From Vibrio cincinnatiensis DSM 19608 (GTDB taxonomy: Bacteria > Pseudomonadota > Gammaproteobacteria > Enterobacterales > Vibrionaceae), in assembly GCF_900167345.1 (NCBI RefSeq), contig NZ_FUXB01000001.1, forward strand, positions 62,001 to 126,000: a stretch of DNA of 64,000 bases. Direction: 5' to 3'. Position 1 is the first letter of the stretch. Every line of letters starts with the position of its first letter. The notes beneath the pieces are model-generated. The model did no database searches and was not told the origin of the DNA. It saw nothing but the letters and a program-made list of their open reading frames with translations. Shown here piece after piece: positions 26,100 through 34,983 of the stretch. Both the position numbers and the translations under genes were made by a program.

Positions 26100-26377
26100 T
26101 TATTCCATGTTGAGAGAGGGAAGTACCATGAAGAGCCTAACCAAAGAATTAGTGATGAGAAACGTGACAAGTTCCAAACGTTGTGCTGGTGGGCCTATGG
26201 CTGAGTATTACCAACAGCGGTTATCTCTGAGCCAGAATCGATGGGAAAGAATGGCCCTAAGCATGATGATTCAGTTATGCCAGTGGCAAACCCCTTCCAA
26301 TGAGTAACCCAATGGCACCTTACTTTGTTATGCTCCTGACCCCCATCAAGTTCACAAATAAGGTGCCATTTTTCTTT
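26100..26377 (+). ncRNA. sgrS: Candidate SgrS dual-function small RNA
   Basis: The region divergent from sgrR carries a small ORF, then a perfect 12-base stem (26311-26322 with 26359-26370) followed by UUUCUUU. The 36-base loop contains GCTCCTGA (26332-26339), complementary to the TCAGGAGC Shine-Dalgarno segment of E. coli ptsG, the main SgrS target. A GATAAT -10-like box is at 26090-26095. Boundaries are estimates; identification is by synteny and pairing logic, since SgrS primary sequence diverges strongly. Confidence 0.5.
26128..26307 (+). CDS. sgrT: Small protein, candidate SgrT
   Basis: A 59-residue ORF starting at ATG 26128 with GAGAGGGA at 26113-26120. Its second half (AEYYQQRLSLSQNRWERM, then MIQLCQWQTPSNE) weakly resembles E. 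coli SgrT (43 residues; FYQHYF, WLRWL, MQWDDRNSE) in the spacing of aromatic residues. SgrT blocks glucose uptake through PtsG and is encoded inside SgrS. The position in the predicted RNA fits; the sequence match alone would not be enough. An internal ATG (residue 24) would give a 36-residue protein closer to SgrT. Confidence 0.45.
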   Translation: MKSLTKELVMRNVTSSKRCAGGPMAEYYQQRLSLSQNRWERMALSMMIQLCQWQTPSNE

Positions 26378-26491
26378 CCCTTCTTTTTCTAAGAAAAAAC
26401 TTTGCGTCTTTTTCCTCATCTTTCCGTCTTATAGATAAACGACTTGCTGATGATCTTAAAACTATCGGCAGTAATGGCATGAGGAATAGTG

Positions 26492-27508
26492 ATGTTTGAC
26501 GTTTTTACCCAACTGGCGACATGGTTAACTTACGATATATTTGCTTTAGATCCCGCCACCAAATTGGCAGATGCTCTGCACTTTTTTATTGAAGACACCA
26601 CAAAAATTATGGCACTACTGGTGGTGATGATTTATGTGATTGCACTATTTCGCGCTTCATTAAATGTGGAACAAGTACGTCAGTATTTAGCCGGAAAAAT
26701 ACGTTTCTATGGCTACTTTACGGGCAGTTTTTTTGGGGCTATCACCCCATTTTGTTCTTGTTCGAGCATTCCTGTATTTCTCGGTTTTACCTCTGCGGGG
26801 ATCCCGCTTGGCATTACTATGGCGTTCTTAATTACTTCGCCGCTGATCAACGAAATAGCCATTTTGTTGCTCTTTAGTTTGCTTGGCTGGAAATTTACGC
26901 TGCTGTATGTCGTGGTTGGCATGCTGATTGGTATCTTGAGTGGCTGGTTTTTAGATGCCATTAGTGCCGAACGCTGGTTACAGCCTTTTGCCTCTAAAGC
27001 CATGAAAAAAGCACAGCAACAAAATAGTGGGAAAGGCGATGGAATGGGTGAGATAACCGCACCGGAACCAAAATCTGGGCTATCTTTTGCTCAGCGGCAT
27101 GATTTCGCCAGACAAGAGATGCAAGACATTGTAGGCCGAGTTTGGAAATGGGTCTTTATTGGCGTCGGTGTTGGTGCCGGTTTGCACGGCTTTGTGCCAG
27201 AGGGTTGGATTGAAAGCCATCTCGGTGCTGGTCAGTGGTGGTCAGTGCCTGCCTCGGTGTTGGTCGGGATTCCTCTTTATTCTAATGCGACAGGTGTGAT
27301 CCCAATTATGGAGAGTTTACTGAAAAACGGCCTTCCTATTGGTACAACATTGGCTTTTTGTATGAGTACGGTTGCGGCAAGTGTTCCGGAGTTTGTCATG
27401 CTTAAACAAGTGATGCAATGGCGTTTGCTCGGGATCTTATTTGCTTTGCTTTTATTTGCATTCACCATTATCGGGTGGATATTTAATTTATCTTTTTGGC
27501 AGTTTTAG
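26492..27508 (+). CDS. DUF318/ArsP-like permease (YraQ family)
   Basis: A 338-residue membrane protein with about eight to ten hydrophobic segments and the family signature GAITPFCSCSSIPVFLGFTSAGIPLGITMAFLITSPLINEIA (about residues 83-124), with its CSCSS cysteine motif. Relatives include ArsP, an exporter of trivalent organoarsenicals. A long hydrophilic loop sits near residues 160-200. ATG 26492 follows GAGGAA. The thioredoxin-like gene begins 8 bases after its stop and probably works with it, as these pairs are common. Role in arsenic export is inference. Confidence 0.85.
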   Translation: MFDVFTQLATWLTYDIFALDPATKLADALHFFIEDTTKIMALLVVMIYVIALFRASLNVEQVRQYLAGKIRFYGYFTGSFFGAITPFCSCSSIPVFLGFTSAGIPLGITMAFLITSPLINEIAILLLFSLLGWKFTLLYVVVGMLIGILSGWFLDAISAERWLQPFASKAMKKAQQQNSGKGDGMGEITAPEPKSGLSFAQRHDFARQEMQDIVGRVWKWVFIGVGVGAGLHGFVPEGWIESHLGAGQWWSVPASVLVGIPLYSNATGVIPIMESLLKNGLPIGTTLAFCMSTVAASVPEFVMLKQVMQWRLLGILFALLLFAFTIIGWIFNLSFWQF

Positions 27509-27516
27509 GAGAAAAA

Positions 27517-27753
27517 ATGAAAATATTTAAAGTGTTAGGATCTGGCTGTGCGAATTGTGTCAATACCGCTCAGTTAATTGAAAAAATGGCGGGAGAACAA
27601 GGCGTTGAGGTTAAAGTAGAGAAAGTAACCGACCTTGAAACTATTATGAATTATGGTGTGATGTCGACACCAGGGGTGGTGATGGATGAGAAGGTTGTTC
27701 ATGCAGGGGGAATGCCTAAACCGAATATGATTGCCACTTGGCTTGCTGATTAG
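27517..27753 (+). CDS. Thioredoxin-like small redox protein (TM0996/MTH895 type)
   Basis: A 78-residue thioredoxin-fold protein with an N-terminal redox pair GSGCANCVNTAQL (CxxC at residues 10-13) and the cis-Pro motif MSTPGVVMDEKVVHAGG near residue 49. It follows the DUF318 permease by 8 bases with AGGAG before ATG 27517. The partner relation suggests it reduces or delivers substrate for the permease. Followed by a short hairpin with a U-rich tail. Confidence 0.88.
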   Translation: MKIFKVLGSGCANCVNTAQLIEKMAGEQGVEVKVEKVTDLETIMNYGVMSTPGVVMDEKVVHAGGMPKPNMIATWLAD

Positions 27754-27780
27754 ACAGCGTGCCATAGTAACAGCAAAGAT

Positions 27781-27805
27781 GACGATACGATCGTCTTTGT
27801 CTTTT
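27781..27805 (+). terminator. Terminator after the redox gene
   Basis: Six-base stem GACGAT/ATCGTC (27781-27795) followed by TTTGTCTTTT, directly downstream of the thioredoxin-like gene. Confidence 0.6.
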
Positions 27806-27838
27806 ATGAAATATGGGGTGATTTTTTTATTGACCATA

Positions 27839-27878
27839 AGACATAAACATATATGATATTTCATATGTGTTTATGTCT
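27839..27878. promoter_or_regulatory. Long palindrome upstream of acr3, possible repressor operator
   Basis: An 18-base arm (27839-27856) matches the reverse complement of 27861-27878 at 17 positions around a 4-base centre. It is AT-rich, without a U tract and lies about 95 bases before the acr3 start, which fits an operator for an ArsR-type dimer better than a terminator. Confidence 0.6.
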
Positions 27879-27971
27879 CGAATGGGATGCGACATCGAAT
27901 TCTTCGGTGAACGGATACCGTGATTCGCTGATTCTTACCGAGATTCATTTCTATTGAGTTGGAGACCCCTC

Positions 27972-28992
27972 ATGGGATTATTTGAACGTTACCTATCCGT
28001 TTGGGTAGGATTGGCTATTCTGGCTGGTATTGCTTTAGGCTCTCTTGCCCCCCGATTTTTTTACTCTCGTAGCGAAATTTGAATATGCGCAAGTCAATAT
28101 TGCGATTGCTGTACTGATTTGGTTAATGATTTACCCAATGATGGTACAGATCGATTTTTCATCGATTAAAGATGTGGGCAAAAAACCGAAAGGTCTAGTG
28201 TTAACCTTGGTGATTAACTGGTTAGTGAAACCATTCACCATGGCTTTTCTAGGCTGGTTATTCTTTAAGGTATTTTTTGTTCATTGGGTCGATCCACAAA
28301 CAGCGAATGAATATATTGCAGGAATGATTTTGCTGGGAGTGGCCCCTTGTACAGCCATGGTGTTTGTCTGGAGTCAATTAACCAAAGGGGATGCGAATTA
28401 CACACTAGTTCAGGTCTCTGTTAACGATATCATTATGATTTTTGCCTTTGCTCCGATTGCAGGGTTATTACTTGGCATCACCGATATTACAGTTCCTTGG
28501 GATACCTTGTTACTCTCCGTTGTGCTGTATGTGTTGATCCCTCTGATTGTTGGTGCTTTGACTCGCCAGCGGTTGGATAAAGCGAATGATCACTCTCAAC
28601 TCAATGTCTTTTTAGCGAGAATGAAACCATGGTCGATCATCGGTTTGTTAGCAACGGTCGTGCTACTGTTTGGATTTCAAGCAGAAACGATTCTTTCTAA
28701 GCCGCAAGCGATTGTACTCATTGCTATTCCTCTATTAATTCAAACCTATGGTATTTTTGCGATCACTTACTTTATTGCTAAGAAAATAAGTTTGCCGCAC
28801 AACGTTGCTGCGCCAGCTTGTATGATTGGAACCTCCAATTTTTTTGAACTGGCGGTTGCGGTTGCAATATCTCTGTTTGGTTTACATTCGGGTGCTGCTT
28901 TGGCGACGGTTGTCGGTGTTTTAGTCGAAGTGCCCGTGATGTTGAGTTTGGTATGGTTTGCTAACCGTACTCGCCATTGGTTTGAGGAGTAA
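27972..28992 (+). pseudogene. acr3: Acr3 arsenite efflux permease, frame-shifted near the N-terminus
   Basis: Acr3 exports arsenite through the inner membrane. Reading starts at ATG 27972 ([16 protein letters not shown]...ALGSLAP) but the frame is lost at a run of six C (28048-28053); the rest of the protein continues one frame over ([13 protein letters not shown]...) to the stop at 28992. With five C in the run the product would be an intact protein of about 339 residues, normal for Acr3. The family core [24 protein letters not shown] with the essential Cys is preserved. Either a real or phase-variable frameshift or a sequencing error; a TTG at 28045 could start a truncated protein of 315 residues. 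Confidence 0.85.
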
Positions 28993-29080
28993 CCTTTTAA
29001 ACCGATAGTGGGGTGGCTTAGCCATAAGTAGCCAACTGGGTGTATTTGACCTTTTATGGCGAATAAAATGTATTCCTGTT

Positions 29081-29102
29081 ATCCCCGCGCGTCGGCGGGG
29101 AT
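29081..29102. repeat. REP-like GC-rich palindrome / terminator
   Basis: ATCCCCGC and GCGGGGAT (8-base arms) around GCGTCG, followed by CCCTGTTTTTT. The core resembles the dispersed CCCGCG...GCGGGGATCC palindromes of gammaproteobacteria. It lies between convergent acr3 and phoU and can terminate rightward transcription. Confidence 0.6.
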
Positions 29103-29173
29103 CCCTGTTTTTTAGGCTATAGATGTCTGCTTGCACAGAAATTACCATATTGGGGTCAGTCGTAAAGCACCGA

Positions 29174-29917
29174 TTAGAGTTTTTTTGCTAATAGCTCAGC
29201 GATTTCATCATCTTTCTTATGTCGAACATCCAGCCCTTTCACAAAATAAATGGTGTACTCACAGACATTACGAGCATGGTCACCAATACGTTCTACTGCT
29301 CGGCCAATCCAAGTAATTTCCAAAATTGTTTGGTAATGTGTCCCTTGAACCAGCATATCTTTATCATTCTGCCGTAAAATTTCCCCATAGCTGTTGTCGA
29401 TGTGGTTGTCTAACATCGCGGCTTGTAAGGCTTCTTCTGCGTTCATGTTATGAAACGCATCCATGGATTTTTGTAGCATATTAATGACGTGCGCATTGAT
29501 CTGTTCAAACGCATCTTCTTGCAACTCGATTCCATCAAAGTAATTCTTTTTACCCGGATGATGCTCTTTTAAGCGCAAAACGGCATGAGCGATGCGTTTG
29601 GATTGATCACCGATACGCTCAAGATCCATAATCGCTTTCATTATTGAGAACACGGCACGTAAGTCACGCGCTGCGGGCTGACGCTTGACCAAAATGTCGA
29701 TACATTGCTGGTCAATCGCCAGTTCAAGTAAGTTAATATTATGATCGTTTTCAATCACTTGCTTAGCAAGGGTGGTATCACCTGTCATAAACGCATTTAA
29801 GGCATGGCGAACTTGCGTAATCACCAAATCGCCCATATTAACAACCCCATCAACAATAGAACGCAGTTCACTGTTGTAGCTGTGTGAGGTGTGCCCATCG
29901 ATACGATGAGTTGGCAT
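29174..29917 (-). CDS. phoU: PhoU, phosphate uptake regulator
   Basis: A 247-residue cytoplasmic protein made of two three-helix PhoU repeats; metal-binding motifs are visible as EIDNDHNINLLE-like VIENDHNINLLELAIDQQ near residue 62 and LDNHIDNSYGEILRQ near residue 165. PhoU links the Pst transporter to the PhoR kinase and represses the Pho regulon when phosphate is plentiful. It is the last gene of the pstSCAB-phoU operon, 24 bases after pstB. Confidence 0.95.
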   Translation of the reverse strand: MPTHRIDGHTSHSYNSELRSIVDGVVNMGDLVITQVRHALNAFMTGDTTLAKQVIENDHNINLLELAIDQQCIDILVKRQPAARDLRAVFSIMKAIMDLERIGDQSKRIAHAVLRLKEHHPGKKNYFDGIELQEDAFEQINAHVINMLQKSMDAFHNMNAEEALQAAMLDNHIDNSYGEILRQNDKDMLVQGTHYQTILEITWIGRAVERIGDHARNVCEYTIYFVKGLDVRHKKDDEIAELLAKKL

Positions 29918-29941
29918 AAACTTCTCCTAAAAAATCGTCAA

Positions 29942-30781
29942 TTAACCGAAGCGACCGGTAATGTAATCTTCTGTGCGACTATCATGAGGGTTCGTGAAGA
30001 GTTCGCGGGTATCATTGAGTTCCACAAGGTTACCCATATGGAAAAATGCGGTTCGGTCTGACACTCGTGCAGCTTGCTGCATATTGTGGGTCACCATGGC
30101 AATGGTATAGCTGCCTTTGAGCTCATCAATCAAGTCTTCAATGATGGACGTTGCAATGGGGTCTAATGCGGAGCAAGGTTCATCCATCAGAATCACTTCT
30201 GGGTTTACGGCAATGGCGCGGGCAATGCATAAGCGTTGTTGTTGCCCTCCTGACATACCCGTTCCCGGTGCCGATAACCTGTCTTTCACTTCGTTCCATA
30301 ATCCTGCACGGCGTAAGCTGTTTTCTACAATTTCATCCAAATCATTTTTGTTATCGACTAACCCATGCAAACGAGGGCCATAAGCAATGTTTTCATAGAT
30401 GGATTTCGGGAAGGGGTTGGGTTTTTGAAACACCATTCCCACTTGAGCGCGTAGCTGAACGACGTCTAAGTTTGGATGATAGATATCTTCTCCATCTAGG
30501 GTGACGGAGCCGGTGACGCGAGCACTATCAATGGTGTCGTTCATTCGATTCAGGCAGCGTAAAAAGGTGGATTTGCCACAACCAGAAGGGCCGATAAAAG
30601 CGACGACTTCATTTTCTGTGATATCCATATTGATGCCGTGTAGCGCTTCGGTTTCGCCATAAAACACTTTGACATCACGAGCCGCCATTTTGGTGCTTTT
30701 CACCACACTGGCTTTGGATTGTTGGCGGACCATTTGCGGGCTGATTATAGACGGATTTTTCATTACTACTTCACTTATCAT
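29942..30781 (-). CDS. pstB: PstB, phosphate ABC transporter ATPase
   Basis: ATPase of the high-affinity phosphate importer. Walker [10 protein letters not shown] lies near residue 72, the Q-loop at [25 protein letters not shown], the signature [14 protein letters not shown] near residue 180 and Walker [17 protein letters not shown] near residue 200. The ending EDYITGRFG is the family's. The first 30 residues are an extension; ATG 30763 (MKNPSIIS) is an alternative start. It is 6 bases after pstA. Confidence 0.95.
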   Translation of the reverse strand: MISEVVMKNPSIISPQMVRQQSKASVVKSTKMAARDVKVFYGETEALHGINMDITENEVVAFIGPSGCGKSTFLRCLNRMNDTIDSARVTGSVTLDGEDIYHPNLDVVQLRAQVGMVFQKPNPFPKSIYENIAYGPRLHGLVDNKNDLDEIVENSLRRAGLWNEVKDRLSAPGTGMSGGQQQRLCIARAIAVNPEVILMDEPCSALDPIATSIIEDLIDELKGSYTIAMVTHNMQQAARVSDRTAFFHMGNLVELNDTRELFTNPHDSRTEDYITGRFG

Positions 30782-30787
30782 ATTGAT

Positions 30788-32182
30788 TTACCAACGTGTT
30801 TCAAAACGTCGACGCAACCAAATGGCCAACGCGTTTAGGGTAATCATCAGTGCCAACAATACGGTGATGGCTGCGGATGTTCGTGCTTCAAAAAAGTTTC
30901 TTAATTCATTGCCCTGCCAAAGAAATATTTGTACGGGTAAGGCGGTAGATTGATCCATGGGGGTACTTGGAATGCTGGCGACAAAGGAGTTCATACCGAT
31001 GAGAAGCAGCGGTGCGGTTTCTCCTAATGCTTGGGCGATACCTAAAATGGAACCCGTTAAGATGCCGGGCAGGGCGAGAGGCAATACGTGGTGGAATACG
31101 GCCTGCGTTTTCGACGCGCCAATCCCCAGTGCCGCTTGGCGAATCGAAGGGGGAATCGCTTTGAGCGTTGAACGTGTGGCAATGATGACTGTCGGTAAGG
31201 TCATTAGAGTTAGCACTAACCCTCCAACAAACGGGGCGGATAACGGCAGTTTAAACCACAAAATAAATACGGAAGCACCAAGTAAGCCAAACACGATGGA
31301 TGGAACCGCTGCCAAGTTATTGATGTTGACTTCAATGAGATCAGTCAGTTTGTTTTTAGGGGCAAACTCTTCTAAGTAAATGGCGGACGCTACGCCAATC
31401 GGTACGGCTAACACCATCACAATCAACATCATAAAGACAGAGCCCATAAAGGCACCCGCAAGGCCGGCTGAAGCGAGCGAACTGCGAGAGTCCACATTCA
31501 TGAAGAGTGCGGTGCTGAATTTGTTTTCAATCACGCCACGTTCAGCCAATTGATCGGCCCAAGCCCGAGTGCGAGCGCTCAGTTGTTGACGAGAATCAGG
31601 GAGATCGCGGTCAATATTGCCCTTTAGCCAAACATCGACATTCGCATCCGCTAAGAGATTCAGACGCACGGTCTGCCCCACAAGAGAAGGATCATTGACT
31701 ATCATATCGCGTAAAGCAAAGCGCTCACCACTGGTCACGAGACGCAGAGCATCACGTTGGTAGCGGGCCGCTTCGGGCAGCTCTTTTACTAAGCTATTCA
31801 TAATGATGCGATTAAAATTGACCATGCCAACATTACTTTGCCAAGCCAGCATACGCTGATGGAATTCAGCGGATGTCTCATTGTGTCCTTGGATCGGTTT
31901 GGGTTCGATGTTGACGATTTGCGGATCAAAGTGAACATCTAAAGTAAGCGTTGCCTGCCAAAAAGCCGGAATGCCTTTTGAAAGAATAGAAACAAAGAGT
32001 ATCAGCACAAAGCTGAGGGCTAAACCGACGGCTCCCATACCGAAGGCTTTGAATCGTCGTTCACTGGCATGACGTTTCTTTAATGATTGAGCAATTCGTT
32101 GCTTCGTTTGCTCTCGCTGTATTGAGTCATCAGTGGAAGCGGTTGTTAAATTTTGCATGATACTGTCCATGGCATTACTCAT
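30788..32182 (-). CDS. pstA: PstA, phosphate ABC transporter permease with large periplasmic insertion
   Basis: Inner-membrane permease, 464 residues against 296 in E. coli. A cytoplasmic N-terminus and first helix (FGMGAVGLALSFVLILFVSIL) are followed by about 190 residues of presumed periplasmic domain (DUF3333 type) before the five transport helices; the coupling loop GASKTQAVFHHVLPLALPGILTGSILGIAQALGETAPLLLIG is standard. The start at 32182 overlaps the pstC stop by 8 bases; ATG 32170 is an alternative. Such long forms are usual in marine gammaproteobacteria. Confidence 0.92.
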   Translation of the reverse strand: MSNAMDSIMQNLTTASTDDSIQREQTKQRIAQSLKKRHASERRFKAFGMGAVGLALSFVLILFVSILSKGIPAFWQATLTLDVHFDPQIVNIEPKPIQGHNETSAEFHQRMLAWQSNVGMVNFNRIIMNSLVKELPEAARYQRDALRLVTSGERFALRDMIVNDPSLVGQTVRLNLLADANVDVWLKGNIDRDLPDSRQQLSARTRAWADQLAERGVIENKFSTALFMNVDSRSSLASAGLAGAFMGSVFMMLIVMVLAVPIGVASAIYLEEFAPKNKLTDLIEVNINNLAAVPSIVFGLLGASVFILWFKLPLSAPFVGGLVLTLMTLPTVIIATRSTLKAIPPSIRQAALGIGASKTQAVFHHVLPLALPGILTGSILGIAQALGETAPLLLIGMNSFVASIPSTPMDQSTALPVQIFLWQGNELRNFFEARTSAAITVLLALMITLNALAIWLRRRFETRW

Positions 32183-33560
32183 ATTGTTCACGGTACTTAC
32201 GTACAATCATCAAAGCGATGATGTTAAGAAACAGGGTGATCACAAACAGGGTTAAGCCTAAAGCAAACGCAACCAGTGATTGTGGGCTAGAGAAATCGAG
32301 ATCGCCCGTTAGTTGATTAACAATGGTTACCGTCATGGTGGATACGGCTTCAAACGGGTTTGCGGTAAGCACCGGGCTATTACCCGCTGCGAGAACGACA
32401 ATCATCGTTTCGCCGATGGCTCGGCTAGCCGCAAGAAGAACAGCTCCAGTAATACCGGGTAGGGCTGCGGGTAACACCACTTTACGAATCGTTTCCGACT
32501 TTGTCGCTCCTAATCCCAATGAGGCATCACGTAATGTTTTGGGAACTTGCGTTAAAATGTCATCCGAAAGAGAGGAGATAAATGGAATAATCATCAGCCC
32601 AAGTACGATACCTGCGGTCAAGGCTGAGGTTGCTCGAATACTGACACCGAGCCAAACGCCTAATTCGGAGAGAAATGGACCGACGGTGATTAATGCAAAG
32701 AAACCATAAACAATCGTCGGAATTCCCGCTAAGACTTCGATAAGGGGTTTAGCAACGGAGCGAACACGGTTAGGTGCATACTCCGCAAGGTAGATTGCCG
32801 CCATTAATCCAATAGGAATGGCCACCGCAAGGGCAATAAGCGCAATCATAAAAGTGCCCCATAATAGGGGAAGCATACCAAACCCAGTTTGACCACTTAC
32901 CCCTACGGTTGAAAATCGGGGGTTCCAAGTGGTGCCAAAGAAAAAATCGAGCGGGTCAACAAAACTGAAAAAACGAAAAGCCTCTCCCAGCATAGAGAGC
33001 ACAATGCCTACCGTGGTAAGAATCGCAATACCAGAGCAGAGAATTAAGACAATATGTAGGGCTCGTTCAACGTGATTTCGAGCGCGTAAGTCAGGACGAA
33101 TACGGCGCGTACTAAAAACCACCCCTGTTGCGGCTAAGGTTGCCATTAAACTACTGAGTAGAAGATGGCTGGTGAATTGAATTTGCTGTAAGTAATCAGC
33201 GGCACGAATTTGGTACTCACTGAATTCACTGGCGACCGCAAAGCCGCTGGCTAAGTTATGGAGCTGATTCATCAATACCCGAGCATGGTCAGCCGTTTCG
33301 GGTTGATATTCACTAGGTAAGCTGTTGAGCACTAAATTTTGAATCAATCCGGGGGAGACAATCGTCCATAGAATAAGTACCAAAAAGGCTGGGACAACGG
33401 CCCATAGTAAAGTCAACATGCCGTGATAGACAGGACGAGAATGCAGGCGTTGATTAGATCCGGTATTGGTTGATGCTACTTTTTTACTGCGCGTTAAGCC
33501 AAGTTGATAAGCCAAAGCCATCACCGCCAGTACCACCACCATTAGCATCATATTGCTCAT
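32175..33560 (-). CDS. pstC: PstC, phosphate ABC transporter permease (long form)
   Basis: Inner-membrane permease of 461 residues, longer than E. coli PstC (319) because of an N-terminal extension with extra helices and a periplasmic stretch. The transport domain contains GIPTIVYGFFALITVGPFL near residue 270 and the coupling loop LGATKSETIRKVVLPAALPGITGAVLLAASRAIGETMIVVLAAG near residue 345. It lies 65 bases after pstS and overlaps pstA. Confidence 0.93.
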   Translation of the reverse strand: MSNMMLMVVVLAVMALAYQLGLTRSKKVASTNTGSNQRLHSRPVYHGMLTLLWAVVPAFLVLILWTIVSPGLIQNLVLNSLPSEYQPETADHARVLMNQLHNLASGFAVASEFSEYQIRAADYLQQIQFTSHLLLSSLMATLAATGVVFSTRRIRPDLRARNHVERALHIVLILCSGIAILTTVGIVLSMLGEAFRFFSFVDPLDFFFGTTWNPRFSTVGVSGQTGFGMLPLLWGTFMIALIALAVAIPIGLMAAIYLAEYAPNRVRSVAKPLIEVLAGIPTIVYGFFALITVGPFLSELGVWLGVSIRATSALTAGIVLGLMIIPFISSLSDDILTQVPKTLRDASLGLGATKSETIRKVVLPAALPGITGAVLLAASRAIGETMIVVLAAGNSPVLTANPFEAVSTMTVTIVNQLTGDLDFSSPQSLVAFALGLTLFVITLFLNIIALMIVRKYREQYE

Positions 33561-33625
33561 GATTTTTTACCTTAATTCACCAAGCAGTAAGAGATGAATG
33601 TGACATCTCTTACTGCACTGGGGTG

Positions 33626-34648
33626 TTACAGTGTTTTACGGTTACGAATAGTGTTACTTACTTGCGCTCGTTCGGTTTCATCCATTGGAATCAAGCCAGC
33701 CGCTTCTAGTGGGCTTCCCATACCACCGACTTGTTCACTTACGAAAAATTGTGCGTATTCAAGTAGGCCAGGAACAACACCAACGTGAGCATTTTTGATA
33801 TAAAAGAACAGAGGGCGTGAAACAGGATATTCACCCGTTGCAATTGTCTCTAGGCTTGGGGTAACGCCATTAACGGTAGCCACTTTGAGGCGGTCACGGT
33901 TTTGGTCATAGAAACTTAAACCAAAGACGCCGACAGCGTTACGTTGTGCATCTAAACGAGCCAAGGTTTCTGTGTAGTCACCCGCCACTTCAACTACTCG
34001 GCCATCTGTGCGAATGGCATTACAAAAACTGGTTTTCGCCTCTTTACCCATCGCTTTCACTTCAGCCAAGGTTTCACAGCCTGGATGCACGACTTTCTCT
34101 TCATACACTTCACGGGTACCGTGGTTTGAACCAGGGATCACCAATAGAATGTCTTGATCAGGTAAAGATGAATCAATCTGTTTCCAGTTGGTGTATGGGT
34201 TGGCGACCATTTTGCCATTTTGAGGAAGTTGCGCTGCGCCCGCTTTAAATACATGCTCAGGCTTAAGTGCGAAGCTACCACTATCGGTTCGTGACGCGAA
34301 AACAATGCCGTCATAACCAATCTTCACTTCAATGACACCCGTTACTCCGTTTGCTCGGCAATTCTCTAATTCATTCGGACGGATGGCTCGTGAAGAGTTA
34401 GCGATATCAATAGTATTCACTCCCACACCTTGACAAAATTGACGTAAACCACCACCAGAGCCGCCAGAGCCCACAATTGGGGTGTTAAATTGGGCGAACG
34501 TTTGACCAAATTCTTCTGCGACAATCGATGAAAACGGTAACACAGTGGAAGAGCCAGCAATTTGGATAGTTTCTCGGGCCATTGCAGGTGCTGAGATAGC
34601 CGTGGCGATGGTTGAGGCAAGCAATAGCGCGTTGCGTCCAAACTTCAT
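33626..34648 (-). CDS. pstS: PstS, periplasmic phosphate-binding protein
   Basis: A 340-residue binding protein with a Sec signal peptide (residues 1-24, ending APAMA-RE). Phosphate ligands are in IAGSSTVLPFSSIVAEEF near residue 30 and GSGGSGGGLRQFCQG near residue 62. It captures phosphate (and distinguishes it from arsenate) for PstCAB. First gene of the pst-phoU operon; the upstream region holds two clusters of PhoB half-sites, indicating induction by phosphate starvation. Confidence 0.94.
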   Translation of the reverse strand: MKFGRNALLLASTIATAISAPAMARETIQIAGSSTVLPFSSIVAEEFGQTFAQFNTPIVGSGGSGGGLRQFCQGVGVNTIDIANSSRAIRPNELENCRANGVTGVIEVKIGYDGIVFASRTDSGSFALKPEHVFKAGAAQLPQNGKMVANPYTNWKQIDSSLPDQDILLVIPGSNHGTREVYEEKVVHPGCETLAEVKAMGKEAKTSFCNAIRTDGRVVEVAGDYTETLARLDAQRNAVGVFGLSFYDQNRDRLKVATVNGVTPSLETIATGEYPVSRPLFFYIKNAHVGVVPGLLEYAQFFVSEQVGGMGSPLEAAGLIPMDETERAQVSNTIRNRKTL

Positions 34649-34772
34649 AATATTTCCCTCGTTAATTTCATATTGTAAACCGCCTTGGCTTGTTAGCCTT
34701 CCGTAAGCGGCTTTGTTTGGTTTAACTAAGTTGAATTCTGATCGGCTTGTGTGACAGTAAAATGGATCTTAT

Positions 34773-34790
34773 ATGACAATAATGTGACAG
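34773..34790 (-). promoter_or_regulatory. PhoB box of the pst operon
   Basis: On the minus strand CTGTCACATTATTGTCAT matches the Pho box (CTGTCAT-N4-CTGTCAT, 7-base half-sites with 11-base period). A further CTGTCAC half-site lies downstream at 34751-34757. The box is about 125 bases before the pstS start codon. Confidence 0.8.
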
Positions 34791-34844
34791 GCCGGAAGGG
34801 GATAAAGGTGACTCGGAATGAAAGGGGCTAGATGAAACCATGCT

Positions 34845-34873
34845 ATGACGGTGGTGTGACTCTATGATGACGG
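34845..34873 (-). promoter_or_regulatory. Second PhoB-box cluster, three half-sites
   Basis: ATGACGG (34845), GTGACTC (34856) and ATGACGG (34867) on the plus strand repeat with exactly 11-base spacing, the period of PhoB half-sites (minus-strand orientation). Another ATGACAA is at 34907. They lie between pstS and arsR. Confidence 0.6.
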
Positions 34874-34927
34874 CTCTATTGCAGGCTTCTTTTATATGAA
34901 ACTTTTATGACAATCGCAGTTCTTGCA

Positions 34928-34955
34928 TTGACGTGCTCCCTTTTAAATTTATGAT
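34928..34955 (+). promoter_or_regulatory. Promoter of the arsR-gap-ptp-arsJ operon
   Basis: TTGACG (34928-34933) and TATGAT (34950-34955) are 16 bases apart. The -10 runs into the AT-rich imperfect palindrome ATACGCATATCCATAT (34956-34971), a likely ArsR operator directly before the arsR start. Confidence 0.7.
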
Positions 34956-34983
34956 ATACGCATATCCATATAAGGTAATAACT

